A stretch of 64,000 nt of DNA from Pedobacter chinensis (GCF_003339865.1 NZ_QPKV01000003.1:310001-374000); one strand, 5' to 3'. Positions 44,110 to 53,056 are shown, counted from the stretch's first letter. A program made the numbers and translations. Notes: generated by a model from the sequence alone, not told the origin.

Positions 44110-45333
44110 TTGAACAAGAAGAAAATAATAAATGATCCCGTTTACGGTTTCATTAGCATTCCGTCAGAATTGGTTTACGACGTGATTTCACATCCGTATT
44201 TTCAACGCCTGCGCTATATCAAGCAGCTCGGGATGACACATTTGGTTTATCCGGGCGCTTTACATACTCGTTTTCATCATGCTTTGGGTGCCATGCATTT
44301 AATGAGCCTGGCAGTTGAAATTCTCAGAAGCAAGGGCCATGTGATTACCGAGGGCGAGGAAGAGGCTGCAACGCTGGCTATTTTACTGCACGATATTGGT
44401 CACGGGCCATTTTCGCATGCCCTGGAACATTCTTTAGTTACCGGAATTAAACATGAAGATATTTCAGCCAAACTCATGCATGATTTGAATGGTCATTTTG
44501 GTGGAAGGCTAACTCATGCCATCGAAGTTTTTAATGGAACCTATCCAAAAAGATTTCTTCACCAACTCATCTCCGGACAGCTGGATTTGGATAGAATGGA
44601 TTATTTAAACCGCGATAGCTTTTTTACTGGCGTAAGTGAAGGTGTAATCAGTTTTGACCGGATTATCAAAATGTTCAATGTTTTTGATGAAGATTTGGTG
44701 ATTGAAGAGAAAGGGATTTATTCGATCGAGAAATTTTTAATTGCCCGCAGGTTAATGTACTGGCAGGTTTATTTACATAAAACGGTTATTTCTGGCGAAA
44801 TGATTCTGGTAAAGCTATTGGAGCGGGCAAAGGAACTATCTGCCGCAGGCGAAGACCTATTTGCATCTCCATCGTTAAAATATTTTCTGAAAAATGACAT
44901 TAACGAAGCCAATTTCTTCACTCAACATGAAAATTTAGAACACTTTACTAATTTGGATGATCAGGATATTTATGCGGCTGTTAAAGTTTGGGTAAATCAT
45001 CCTGATAAGATTTTGTCAAAACTTTGCCAGATGCTCACTTCCAGAAATCTGTATAAAGTGGAAATGAGCAATGAAAGAGCCCCAAAAGACCGGGTTAATT
45101 TCTTAATAGATGCCACAGTTAATTTACTGGAGATTAAACCAGAAGAAGCAAGGTATTTTGTATTTACAGATGCCATTCAAAACAGGGCCTATAATGCTGG
45201 CGTTGGAAATATTAAAATTTTGATGAAAAATAACGATATTGTTGATATTGCCAAAGCCTCCGATTTATCCAATCTCGAATCATTGCAAAAAACCGTAGAG
45301 AAGTATATTCTCTGCTACCCGAGAGGGATTTAA
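44110..45333 (+). CDS. HD-domain phosphohydrolase (dGTPase-like superfamily)
   Basis: A 407-residue protein whose start must be the TTG at 44110, because an in-frame stop lies two codons upstream and no ATG follows nearby. The HD motif is RFHHALGAMHL near 54 and ILLHDIGHGPFSHALEHS near 94 (ligands HD and further His). The layout matches the YdhJ/dNTP triphosphohydrolase-like family; the reaction is unknown. It precedes lpxD in the same direction by 122 bp, a linkage that recurs in Bacteroidota lipid A clusters as far as I recall. Confidence 0.9.
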   Translation: MNKKKIINDPVYGFISIPSELVYDVISHPYFQRLRYIKQLGMTHLVYPGALHTRFHHALGAMHLMSLAVEILRSKGHVITEGEEEAATLAILLHDIGHGPFSHALEHSLVTGIKHEDISAKLMHDLNGHFGGRLTHAIEVFNGTYPKRFLHQLISGQLDLDRMDYLNRDSFFTGVSEGVISFDRIIKMFNVFDEDLVIEEKGIYSIEKFLIARRLMYWQVYLHKTVISGEMILVKLLERAKELSAAGEDLFASPSLKYFLKNDINEANFFTQHENLEHFTNLDDQDIYAAVKVWVNHPDKILSKLCQMLTSRNLYKVEMSNERAPKDRVNFLIDATVNLLEIKPEEARYFVFTDAIQNRAYNAGVGNIKILMKNNDIVDIAKASDLSNLESLQKTVEKYILCYPRGI

Positions 45334-45420
45334 GTTTATTTAACAAAATATTTAACTTTTACTGCCGTTTTAAGTCTTACTATTGTGTAAAATATACACA
45401 GCTTAACCTTTACAGGTTTT

Positions 45421-45451
45421 TTTGTTCATATCAATTTAACATATACCTTTG
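45421..45451 (+). promoter_or_regulatory. Promoter of lpxD, TTTG-N19-TACCTTTG
   Basis: A complete match to the Bacteroidota consensus: -33 TTTG at 45421 and -7 TACCTTTG at 45444-45451 with 19 bp between them. The ATG of lpxD begins at 45456, so transcription would start at or next to the start codon and the mRNA would have almost no leader. Confidence 0.75.
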
Positions 45452-45455
45452 TACG

Positions 45456-46532
45456 ATGCAATTTACTGCCAAGCAGATAAGCGAATTTTTAGACGGTTCC
45501 ATTGATGGTAACCCTGATGTGGCTGTAACCGAACTTTCTAAAATAGAGGACGGGAAAACAGGATCACTGTCTTTTCTTTCAAACCCTAAGTACGAAAATT
45601 TTTTGTATTCAACTCAGGCATCGGTTGTTATCGTTTCAAAACATTTTGCTCCAACTCAGCCTTATACCAGTACATTAATACGGGTTGATAATCCTTACAG
45701 TTCGTTTACTATTTTATTGGATAAATATAATGAAGCTGTAAATGCTCAGGCCGCTCAATCGGGCATTGATAAACTGGCTTTTGTACACCCTACAGCAAAA
45801 ATTGGTAAAAATGTGTTTATTGATGCTTTTGCTTACGTTTCAGAAAATGTGACTATTGCTGATGGTTGTAAAATTAATGCCCAAACTTTTGTTGGTGCAA
45901 ACTCAAAAATCGGAGAAAACAGCATTTTTTTTCCAGGTGTAAAAATTTATCACAATTCAGTTATCGGAAATAGAGTTACCATACATGCTAATACCGTAAT
46001 TGGTAGTGATGGATTTGGTTTTGCCCCGCAAAAAGATGGTACTTATAATAAGATTCCTCAAATTGGAAATGTAATTATTGAAGATGATGTTGAGATTGGT
46101 GCCAACACCACTGTCGACCGGGCAACCATGGGGTCTACCATTGTTAAAAAAGGTGCAAAAATCGATAACCTGATTCAGATTGCACATAACGTTGAAATTG
46201 GGGAAAATACTGTTCTGGCAGCACAATCAGGCATTTCCGGGAGCACCAAAATTGGCCCCAATAGTGTTGTTGGCGGCCAGGTTGGTATTGCAGGCCATTT
46301 AACCCTGGCAAAAGGTACTCAGATTGGTGCACAAGCCGGCATTAATTTTAACATTACTGAAGAAAATAAACAGTGGCATGGAAGCCCGGCACAACCTTTA
46401 CGTAACTGGATGCGCGCTTCCGTGATTTTTAAACATCTGCCAGATGTGGAAAAAAGAATAAATGCTTTAGAAGAAGAATTGAAAAGGCTTACTGCCGAAT
46501 TGGAAAAGAATACAATACACAATGAACGTTAG
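45456..46532 (+). CDS. lpxD: UDP-3-O-acylglucosamine N-acyltransferase LpxD
   Basis: A 358-residue acyltransferase of lipid A synthesis, third step after LpxC, using acyl-ACP. The N-terminal uridine-binding part (about 1-105) contains KIEDGKTGSLSFLSNPKY, and the left-handed beta-helix hexapeptide repeats run from about 110 to 310. The catalytic His is in LIQIAHNVEIGEN near 249. The C-terminal helix holds ALEEELKRLTAELEKN. It overlaps the lpxC/fabZ start by 11 bp. The start at 45456 gives the family's usual N-terminus (MQFTAKQISEFLDGS). Confidence 0.97.
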   Translation: MQFTAKQISEFLDGSIDGNPDVAVTELSKIEDGKTGSLSFLSNPKYENFLYSTQASVVIVSKHFAPTQPYTSTLIRVDNPYSSFTILLDKYNEAVNAQAAQSGIDKLAFVHPTAKIGKNVFIDAFAYVSENVTIADGCKINAQTFVGANSKIGENSIFFPGVKIYHNSVIGNRVTIHANTVIGSDGFGFAPQKDGTYNKIPQIGNVIIEDDVEIGANTTVDRATMGSTIVKKGAKIDNLIQIAHNVEIGENTVLAAQSGISGSTKIGPNSVVGGQVGIAGHLTLAKGTQIGAQAGINFNITEENKQWHGSPAQPLRNWMRASVIFKHLPDVEKRINALEEELKRLTAELEKNTIHNER

Positions 46533-47934
46533 ACAAAAGACGATTAACAAAGAGGTATCAGCATCGGGCGTTGGTTTGCACACCGGAGCGAATGTTACCC
46601 TTACATTTTGCCCTGCTCCTGAAAATCACGGCTTTAAATTTCAACGTGTTGATTTAGATGGACAACCAATTATTGATGCAGATGCAGACAATGTATCCGA
46701 TACTTCACGCGGAACAACTATTACGCAAAATGGTGCAAGTGTTAGTACTGTAGAACATGTAATGGCATCGCTTGTTGGTATGGATTTAGATAATGTTTTA
46801 ATCAAACTTGACGGTCCGGAAACGCCAATTATGGATGGAAGTTCTATCCAGTTTATTGATTTGTTAGAAGAAGTTGGAACGGTTGAGCAAAACGCTGACC
46901 GCGAGTATTTCACTATTCCACACAACATTACTTATACGGAAGAAGATAGAAAGGTAGAAATTGTGGCAATGCCATTAGATGACTATCGTTTTACCTGTAT
47001 GATTGATTATAACTCTCCTGTTTTAGGTAGCCAGCATGCTGGCATTAACACCATTGCCGAGTTTAAAAAAGAAATCGCTTCTTGTCGCACTTTCTGTTTT
47101 TTACACGAATTGGAATATCAATTATCTCACAATTTAATTAAAGGAGGAGATTTAAATAACGCTATTGTTATTGTTGATAAAGAAGTTACAAGAGACGAAT
47201 TAAGTCATTTAGCCAAGTTATTTAACCGCAAGGATATTGATGTTGCACCTCAGGGGATTTTGAATAACATGGAGTTACGTTATCAAAATGAGCCGGCTCG
47301 CCACAAATTATTAGATATGATTGGCGATTTAGCTTTGGTTGGTATGCACCTGAAAGGTCACATTATGGCTGCCCGCCCCGGACATGCCGCCAATGTTGCT
47401 TTTGCTAAAAAAATTAAGGCAGCAATTAAAAAAGAAAAAAATAAGAAGATACAAAAAGTGTACGATCCAAACGCCAAGCCATTATATGATGTTGTTCAGA
47501 TTATGGAGATATTGCCACACCGCCAACCCTTCTTATTTGTGGATAAAATACTTGAACTTTCAAAAAACCATGTTGTGGGCATAAAAAATGTAACCATGAA
47601 CGAGGATTTTTTTAGAGGTCATTTCCCGGGTGCGCCTGTTTTTCCTGGTGTTATTCAAATTGAAGCGATGGCGCAGGTAGGTGGAATCTTAGTATTAAGT
47701 ACAGTTCCCGATCCAAGTAACTATCTAACCTATTTCTTAAAAATAGATAATGTTCGTTTTAGAGCTCAGGTTCTTCCCGGAGATACCATTGTTTTCCGCT
47801 GCGATTTACTTGAACCGATCAGAAGAGGTATTGCTCAAATGAAAGGCGTTGGTATGGTAGGCGAAAAAATCGTTGTAGAAGCCGAAATGATGGCTCAAAT
47901 TTCAAAAGTTAAACAAACAGAACCTGCCGAATAA
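46522..47934 (+). CDS. lpxC/fabZ: Bifunctional LpxC deacetylase / FabZ dehydratase fusion
   Basis: A 470-residue fusion. The LpxC part (about 1-315) removes the acetate from UDP-3-O-acyl-GlcNAc, the committed step of lipid A synthesis; it shows SGVGLHTG near 14, the zinc-site motif STVEHVMASL near 73, and the later motif GDLALVGMHLKGHIMA. The FabZ part (about 320-470) dehydrates 3-hydroxyacyl-ACP, with ILPHRQPFLFVDKI and GHFPGAPVFPGV. This fusion is characteristic of Bacteroidota. It overlaps lpxD by 11 bp and lpxA by 1 bp, so translation is tightly coupled. Confidence 0.97.
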   Translation: MNVRQKTINKEVSASGVGLHTGANVTLTFCPAPENHGFKFQRVDLDGQPIIDADADNVSDTSRGTTITQNGASVSTVEHVMASLVGMDLDNVLIKLDGPETPIMDGSSIQFIDLLEEVGTVEQNADREYFTIPHNITYTEEDRKVEIVAMPLDDYRFTCMIDYNSPVLGSQHAGINTIAEFKKEIASCRTFCFLHELEYQLSHNLIKGGDLNNAIVIVDKEVTRDELSHLAKLFNRKDIDVAPQGILNNMELRYQNEPARHKLLDMIGDLALVGMHLKGHIMAARPGHAANVAFAKKIKAAIKKEKNKKIQKVYDPNAKPLYDVVQIMEILPHRQPFLFVDKILELSKNHVVGIKNVTMNEDFFRGHFPGAPVFPGVIQIEAMAQVGGILVLSTVPDPSNYLTYFLKIDNVRFRAQVLPGDTIVFRCDLLEPIRRGIAQMKGVGMVGEKIVVEAEMMAQISKVKQTEPAE

Positions 47935-48719
47935 TGATACAACCTTTAGCATATATACATCCTCAGGCAAAAATTGCCGAAAACGTAGTGATTGAGCCTT
48001 TTGTAGTGATACATAAGGACGTTGTTATTGGCGAGGGAACCTGGATTGGCTCGAATGTTACCATTATGGATGGCGCCCGAATCGGTAAAAATTGCCGTAT
48101 TTTTCCCGGGGCTGTCATTTCTGGCGAGCCTCAGGATTTAAAATTTGCTGGCGAGGTTACTACGGCAGAAATTGGTGATAATACCACCATTCGTGAATGT
48201 GTAACCATTAATCGCGGAACGAAAGATAAATGGAAAACTGTTATTGGCAGCAACTGTCTGATTCAGGCATATTCGCATATCGCACACGATTGTGAAGTGG
48301 GTAATAATTGTATTTTCTCCAACAGTACTACTTTAGCCGGTCACATAACCATTGGGAACAATGTGGTTTTAGCGGGCTTAGTGGCCATACACCAGTTTGT
48401 TAAGGTGGGTTCTTATGCTTTTGTAACTGGTGGTTCATTGGTTCGTAAAGATGTTCCTCCTTATGTTAAAGCAGCACGCGAGCCACTTTCTTATGCAGGT
48501 ATTAACTCTGTGGGTTTACGCAGAAGAGGTTTTACCAATGAGCAGATTGACGAAATTCAGGAAATTTACCGCGTTCTTTTCGTAAAACATAATAATGTAA
48601 CCAAAGCGCTCGATATGATTGAAGCCGAATTCAAACCAACGGAAATTCGTGATGAGATTGTAGATTTCATTCGCAATTCTAACCGTGGCGTAATGAAAGG
48701 CTTCGGAATGGGCAGTTAA
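47934..48719 (+). CDS. lpxA: UDP-GlcNAc O-acyltransferase LpxA
   Basis: A 261-residue left-handed beta-helix acyltransferase that starts lipid A synthesis. The hexapeptide repeats begin at HPQAKIAENVVIEPFVVI. The catalytic His is in QAYSHIAHDCEVGNN near 122, and the C-terminal helical part contains SYAGINSVGLRRRGFTNEQI near 190. Its start overlaps the stop of lpxC/fabZ (TAATG). Size agrees with the family. Confidence 0.97.
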   Translation: MIQPLAYIHPQAKIAENVVIEPFVVIHKDVVIGEGTWIGSNVTIMDGARIGKNCRIFPGAVISGEPQDLKFAGEVTTAEIGDNTTIRECVTINRGTKDKWKTVIGSNCLIQAYSHIAHDCEVGNNCIFSNSTTLAGHITIGNNVVLAGLVAIHQFVKVGSYAFVTGGSLVRKDVPPYVKAAREPLSYAGINSVGLRRRGFTNEQIDEIQEIYRVLFVKHNNVTKALDMIEAEFKPTEIRDEIVDFIRNSNRGVMKGFGMGS

Positions 48720-48792
48720 TTTAAAGTAGAAGCTGAAAGGGTTAAGGGTAAAACCTATATATAGCTTTAAACTAAAATTCAAACAGATATTC

Positions 48793-49260
48793 ATGAATGA
48801 TTTAACGCTAATCAGAACAAATTCAGATCATGCCGATTTTAGGCAATTGGTCTTTTTGTTGGATGAAGAGTTGGCCGTTAGAGATGGGGATGAACATGCT
48901 TTTTATGCGCAGTATAATAAAGTTGATGCCATTAAAGAAGTTGTGGTGGCATACCAGAATGAACATCCTGTTGGCTGCGGCGCAATAAAATCTTTTTCAG
49001 AAACAGCTGTAGAAGTTAAGCGCATGTTTGTTCATCCGGGTCATAGAAAAAAAGGCATTGCAGCTAAAATTCTCCATGAACTGGAAAACTGGACTAAGGA
49101 ACTTGGCTTTTCTGAATGTGTTTTGGAAACGGGCAAAAAACAGCCTGAAGCAATTTCATTATACCAAAAAGTTGGTTATCAAATCACGCCGAATTATGGA
49201 CAATATATTGGCATTGATAATAGCGTTTGCATGGCCAGGCCGCTAAACAATAATCCTTAA
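48793..49260 (+). CDS. GNAT-family N-acetyltransferase
   Basis: A 155-residue acetyltransferase of the GNAT superfamily. The acetyl-CoA motif is VKRMFVHPGHRKKGIAAKIL near 76-95, and GYQITPNYGQYIG lies near the C-terminus. The acceptor cannot be read from sequence. It is 73 bp after lpxA and 7 bp before the ABC ATPase gene, so it is part of the tail of the lipid A cluster by position, although a functional link is not shown. Confidence 0.9.
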   Translation: MNDLTLIRTNSDHADFRQLVFLLDEELAVRDGDEHAFYAQYNKVDAIKEVVVAYQNEHPVGCGAIKSFSETAVEVKRMFVHPGHRKKGIAAKILHELENWTKELGFSECVLETGKKQPEAISLYQKVGYQITPNYGQYIGIDNSVCMARPLNNNP

Positions 49261-49267
49261 GCGCTTA

Positions 49268-49882
49268 ATGAAAATAGCTTTAAATAATGTAGGCAGGAGA
49301 TTTAATAAGGAGTGGATTTTTAGAAATCTAAGCGCAGGCTTTACTTCTGGTAATAGTTATGCTGTTTTAGGCCCGAATGGTTCAGGGAAATCTACTTTAT
49401 TAAGTGTTTTAACAGGGAGTTTAGCACCCTCTGAAGGACAGATCATTTTCTCTGATGAAAAGGAGATTCCCGTAGAGGATATTTATCAATATATTAGTCT
49501 TGCGGCACCTTATCTGGAATTGGTAGAAACTTTTACCCTCAAAGAGATTGTCAATTTCCATTTCAAATTCAAAAATTTTGCCGTTGGCGTTGACGCTAAA
49601 TCACTAATCTCCATTCTCGGCTTGGAGAAATCAGCAAATAAAGAAATTAAATATTTCTCATCAGGAATGAAGCAAAGAACTAAACTGGCCTTGGCTTGTT
49701 GTTCGGATTCTCCAATTCTATTTTTAGATGAACCTACCAGTAATTTAGATGTTCAGGGAATTAACTGGTATCGGGAACTGATTGAAAATTTCACAAAAGA
49801 TAGATTAACCATCATTGGTTCCAATCAAATTCAGGAATATGATTTTTGTAACGAACACATTCAAATAGCTGATTACAAGTAG
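49268..49882 (+). CDS. ABC transporter ATP-binding protein without adjacent permease
   Basis: A 204-residue ATPase subunit: Walker A GPNGSGKSTL near residue 36, signature FSSGMKQRTKLALA near 134, Walker B PILFLDEPTSNLD near 152. The short length and motif style resemble CcmA-type or small exporter ATPases. No membrane partner is adjacent, so the complex it serves is unknown; a permease elsewhere in the genome is needed. It is only 7 bp past the GNAT gene. Confidence 0.9.
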   Translation: MKIALNNVGRRFNKEWIFRNLSAGFTSGNSYAVLGPNGSGKSTLLSVLTGSLAPSEGQIIFSDEKEIPVEDIYQYISLAAPYLELVETFTLKEIVNFHFKFKNFAVGVDAKSLISILGLEKSANKEIKYFSSGMKQRTKLALACCSDSPILFLDEPTSNLDVQGINWYRELIENFTKDRLTIIGSNQIQEYDFCNEHIQIADYK

Positions 49883-49960
49883 GTTATTTTAATTAAGGCT
49901 TTCCTGAAAGGCACGTGTTTTGTCATCCATTTGTATTATAAAAATATTTTTAAAAAAATA

Positions 49961-49991
49961 TTTTGTAATTGATAAATAGTTCTTACCTTTG
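49961..49991 (+). promoter_or_regulatory. Strong promoter, TTTTG-N18-TACCTTTG
   Basis: TTTTG ends near 49965, and a perfect TACCTTTG lies at 49984-49991 with about 18 bp between. Transcription would start near 49997. There is no open frame directly downstream; a terminator follows at 50127. Confidence 0.7.
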
Positions 49992-49996
49992 CACCA

Positions 49997-50161
49997 CCAA
50001 AAAGAGAAACAAAATATTTAAATTCTCTTAAAGGAAAAGATCATATTTCTGCATTGCAGAATCAAAATATAAAAGCCCAAAAGGCGAAAAATTTTTTCAT
50101 AGTTTAGTTTGAGGTTTAGGTTGATTATGCCTTTGGAGTGGTTCCCAAAGGCATTTCTTTT
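49997..50161 (+). ncRNA. Candidate small RNA of about 165 nt
   Basis: The stretch between a strong promoter and a terminator has no reading frame of note. It holds several potential hairpins: GAGAA with TTCTC near 50005-50030, TTCTGC-ATT-GCAGAA near 50050 inside ATATTT/AAATAT, GCCCAAAAGGC near 50077, and GAAAAATTTTTTC just after. A terminator hairpin closes it at 50127. I cannot match it to a known RNA family; a 6S-like RNA is conceivable but not supported by a single long hairpin. A leader for the downstream efp gene is the alternative. Confidence 0.5.
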
Positions 50162-50162
50162 A
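50127..50162 (+). terminator. Terminator of the candidate small RNA
   Basis: Arms ATGCCTTTGG and CCAAAGGCAT around an 8-nt loop, followed by TTTCTTTTAT. Confidence 0.8.
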
Positions 50163-50223
50163 TACGGAGTTTTTTATTTCCATTAGCTAAAGCCGAATGG
50201 CGAACAGCAGACCGGTCAGCCTG

Positions 50224-50294
50224 CAAAAAGCCCGTCATTGCGAGGCACGAAGCAATCTATTTCGTAAAAGGATTGCTTCGTGCCTCGCAATGAC
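50224..50294. repeat. Hairpin repeat CGTCATTGCGAGGCACGAAG
   Basis: A nearly perfect inverted repeat: CGTCATTGCGAGGCACGAAG and CTTCGTGCCTCGCAATGACG around a loop with ATCTATTTCGTAAAAGGAT. Degraded family members are at 745-935 and 39795-39845. Confidence 0.8.
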
Positions 50295-50329
50295 GATAAG
50301 CCAACATGCAGGAGCGATTCTGGGTTTTT

Positions 50330-50635
50330 CTTATTAGCGGCATCAGCGGGAAACACCTGAAGAATCTCAACCTGATTTATATTGATTTTCATGACCACGA
50401 AGTAGCCGCGAAGCCAAAATGAGTGATCCCTATATTGATGTGTTCGTCCAATGTGTTGTTAATCAATATTTTAAATAAATAATATCCTGCAGATTTAAGA
50501 AAATCACGCGGATTTTATTTTTATCTGCGTGATCAGCGGCATCAGCGGGAAATGCCTGAAGAATCTCAACCTGATTTATATTGATTTTCATGACCATGAA
50601 GTCGCCTCGAAGCAAAATAAATGATCCCTCAGAAG
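50330..50635. repeat. Two dispersed copies of the 165-bp array unit
   Basis: The right half of a unit lies at about 50330-50405 (GCGGCATCAGCGGGAAACAC, then GACCACGAAGTAGC) and a nearly full unit at about 50488-50635 (ATCCTGCAGATTTAAGAAAA and onwards). They belong to the family tandemly repeated at 37.2-38.2 kb. Confidence 0.8.
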
Positions 50636-50702
50636 TATAAAAGAACGAACTGTCCTTGCCGATTAATCAGGGTTTTGCTTTCCAAATCAAAATTCATTTA
50701 TT

Positions 50703-50710
50703 TAACTTTG
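50703..50710 (+). promoter_or_regulatory. -7 promoter element TAACTTTG upstream of first efp
   Basis: Matches TAnnTTTG and lies 39 bases ahead of the chosen start codon, with AT-rich sequence between. Confidence 0.6.
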
Positions 50711-50748
50711 ATGTTCAAAAAAACAACAAAACAAGAATTCATTTTAAA

Positions 50749-51309
50749 ATGGCAAAGGCATCAGAAGTAAAAAGCGGAAATGTTCTTCGTTTTAACGGAG
50801 AGTTGGTAAGTGTAGAAGAGTATATTCATCGTACCCCTGGAAATTTAAGAGCATTTTATCAGGCGCGCATGCGTAACGTAAAAACAGGTAAAATTGTTGA
50901 ATACCGTTTTCGCACAGATGAAGAGGTAACCATTTGCCGGGTTGAAACCAACGATTACCAATATCTATATGAAGATGGCGATTATTTAGTGGTAATGGAT
51001 AACAATACATTTGAGCAGTATAATATTCCTAAATTACTTTTCGGGAACTCAATCAGATTTTTAAAAGAGGGAATGAATGTAACCATTGCATTTGAAAGCG
51101 AAGAGCCAATTGTTGCGCAATTGCCGAATAGTGTAGAGTTAGAAATTACTTATACAGAACCTGCCGTGAAAGGCGATACCTCTACCAGTGCTCAAAAATA
51201 TGCGACTGTAGAAACCGGCGCTGAAATCAGGGTGCCTTTGTTTATTAACCAGGGAGATAAGGTTAAGGTTGACACTAAAACCGGTGACTATATGGAGCGT
51301 GTAAAATAG
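50749..51309 (+). CDS. efp: Elongation factor P, paralogue with Asn at the loop tip
   Basis: A 186-residue three-domain EF-P, which relieves ribosome stalling at proline runs. I chose the ATG at 50749 (MAKASEVKSGN), because the open frame from 50656 adds 31 residues with no family match. The domain I loop that contacts the P-site tRNA reads HRTPGNLRAFYQARM: Asn takes the place of the modified Lys that lies two residues after Pro in many EF-Ps. The C-terminal signature INQGDKVKVDTKTGDYMERV is normal. It follows the lipid A cluster, a synteny I recall for Bacteroidota efp. Confidence 0.94.
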   Translation: MAKASEVKSGNVLRFNGELVSVEEYIHRTPGNLRAFYQARMRNVKTGKIVEYRFRTDEEVTICRVETNDYQYLYEDGDYLVVMDNNTFEQYNIPKLLFGNSIRFLKEGMNVTIAFESEEPIVAQLPNSVELEITYTEPAVKGDTSTSAQKYATVETGAEIRVPLFINQGDKVKVDTKTGDYMERVK

Positions 51310-51374
51310 GATTCTTTCTTTAAACTCCTAAGCCTTATACCTTAAAGCTTTATAGGTTTTTACTAAAATAATTT

Positions 51375-51382
51375 TACCTTTG
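51375..51382 (+). promoter_or_regulatory. -7 promoter element TACCTTTG upstream of second efp
   Basis: A perfect TAnnTTTG match 47 bases ahead of the ATG at 51429, so the second efp gene has its own promoter. Confidence 0.65.
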
Positions 51383-51428
51383 CCGACACAAAAAACTGAA
51401 ATATAAATCCAAATCGGGATAACACAAT

Positions 51429-51989
51429 ATGGCAAAAGCATCAGAAATTAAAACAGGCAACATCCTGCGTATAAACGGCGAGTTGGTTACTGTTGACGAA
51501 TGGAATCACCGTACACCAGGTAAAGGCGGGGCTTTTTACACTGGTAAATTTCGTAACATTAAATCGGGTAGAATTGTTGAAGCTCGTATGAATACCGACG
51601 AGGCTGTTGAAATTTGCCGCGTAGAAACCAATGATTATCAATATCTGTATGAAGATGGCGATTATTTGGTAGTAATGGATAACAACACTTACGAGCAGTA
51701 TAATGTTGATAAAGCCTTATTTGGTTCAGCGATCAAGTTTCTGAAAGAAGGTATGAACGTTATTGTTTCTATGGAAAGTGAAGAAGCCATTATGGGTCAG
51801 CTGCCTAACTTTGCAGAGTTTGAAATCACTTATTCAGAGCCTGCTGTAAAAGGCGATACTTCTACCAACGCATTAAAAGCCGCAACACTTGAGAATGGTG
51901 TTGAAGTTAAGGTGCCAATGTTTGTGAACCAGGGCGATAAAATTAAAATTGATACACGTACCGGAGAGTATGTTGAGCGTGTAAAATAA
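51429..51989 (+). CDS. efp: Elongation factor P, paralogue with Lys at the loop tip
   Basis: A 186-residue EF-P, same length as its neighbour and similar throughout (shared YQYLYEDGDYLVVMDNNT, FLKEGMNV, EPAVKGDTST). Its domain I loop reads HRTPGKGGAFYTGKF, with Lys at the tip, as in the classical lysine-modified type. The two genes are separated by 119 bp and each has its own promoter. The pair could serve different stalling motifs or be used under different conditions. Which is the essential one cannot be told from sequence. Confidence 0.95.
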   Translation: MAKASEIKTGNILRINGELVTVDEWNHRTPGKGGAFYTGKFRNIKSGRIVEARMNTDEAVEICRVETNDYQYLYEDGDYLVVMDNNTYEQYNVDKALFGSAIKFLKEGMNVIVSMESEEAIMGQLPNFAEFEITYSEPAVKGDTSTNALKAATLENGVEVKVPMFVNQGDKIKIDTRTGEYVERVK

Positions 51990-52003
51990 TATTCATTAAA
52001 TTT

Positions 52004-52039
52004 GAAAGCCTCTGAAGATAATTCTTTAGAGGCTTTTTT
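52004..52039 (+). terminator. Terminator after second efp
   Basis: Arms AAAGCCTCT and AGAGGCTTT around a short loop, followed by a T-run. Confidence 0.8.
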
Positions 52040-52339
52040 GTTTACAGGCTCTAAAGAACGAAGCAGGAAATCCTTCAGGAATAGCAGTTCCGTTCGTTAC
52101 AATCTTTTATGAGCGTCAATCGTGATAATAAATCTGTTCAACTTAGTGGCATTTTAAGCTTTTGATGGGGAGAGAGAAAGGCTTTGAGGAGTTCAGGCGT
52201 GTAAGGTGATAAAAACAAACTCCCTGTAAATATTCGTCGCAGATCTCGCGAAAGCAACCTGTTTGTTTTGATAAACCATTGTTTTCTACGAAGCCCGAAA
52301 GAACGCGATCTGCAGGAAATTAATTTTGTCCGGAACTGA

Positions 52340-52984
52340 TTAATTACCTTCCCATTCTTTATAAAAATGATCCAGGTACACTAACATAAATTGATGGCGC
52401 TCCGCTGCAATTTCTTTTCCTGCACGGGTATTCATCAAATCCTTAAGCAGCAGTAATTTCTCGTAAAAATGATTTACGGTGGGAGCTGTGGTGTTTTTAT
52501 AACTCTCCTTGGTTAAATGTTGTTCAGGTTTAATGGATGGATCATAAAGAACACGGTTTTTAAAGCCACCATAAGTAAAAGCTCTGGCAATCCCGATTGC
52601 GCCAATTGCATCTAAACGATCTGCATCTTGCACAATTTGCATTTCTATAGAAGTAAATCCAGTTTGATCGAAGCTGTTTTTAAATGACATGTTCCGGATG
52701 ATGAGTTTAACATGATCGATAATTTCATCATCTATGGCTATGGATTTTAAAAATGAGGCCGCTAGATTCGGGCCAAGCTCCTCATCACCATTGTTAAATT
52801 TTGGATCAGCAATATCATGTAATAATGCTGCAAATGCTACAACCAGTTCATTCCCATTTTCTTTTTCATTAATATGCTGAGCGGTTTTAAAAACACGTTC
52901 AATATGAAACCAATCGTGCCCAGCTTCGGCATTGGCTAAAGTTTCCTTAACAAAATCAATGGTTTTTTGAATAGACAACTGCAT
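52340..52984 (-). CDS. HD-domain phosphohydrolase (YedJ-like)
   Basis: A 214-residue protein of the metal-dependent HD superfamily. The ligands are HDWFHIERV near 19 (first His), AALLHDIADPKF near 50 (HD pair) and IVQDADRLDAIGAIGIAR near 110 (final Asp). This is the layout of YedJ-type small phosphohydrolases. The substrate is unknown. It stands between two gene-free stretches and shares no operon with the neighbours. Confidence 0.9.
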   Translation of the reverse strand: MQLSIQKTIDFVKETLANAEAGHDWFHIERVFKTAQHINEKENGNELVVAFAALLHDIADPKFNNGDEELGPNLAASFLKSIAIDDEIIDHVKLIIRNMSFKNSFDQTGFTSIEMQIVQDADRLDAIGAIGIARAFTYGGFKNRVLYDPSIKPEQHLTKESYKNTTAPTVNHFYEKLLLLKDLMNTRAGKEIAAERHQFMLVYLDHFYKEWEGN

Positions 52985-53056
52985 AATTGAATTTTTACCA
53001 AAGGTATTGGAAATATATGCAGGGAAAAATAAATGATATCAACAGCGGAAAGTTAT

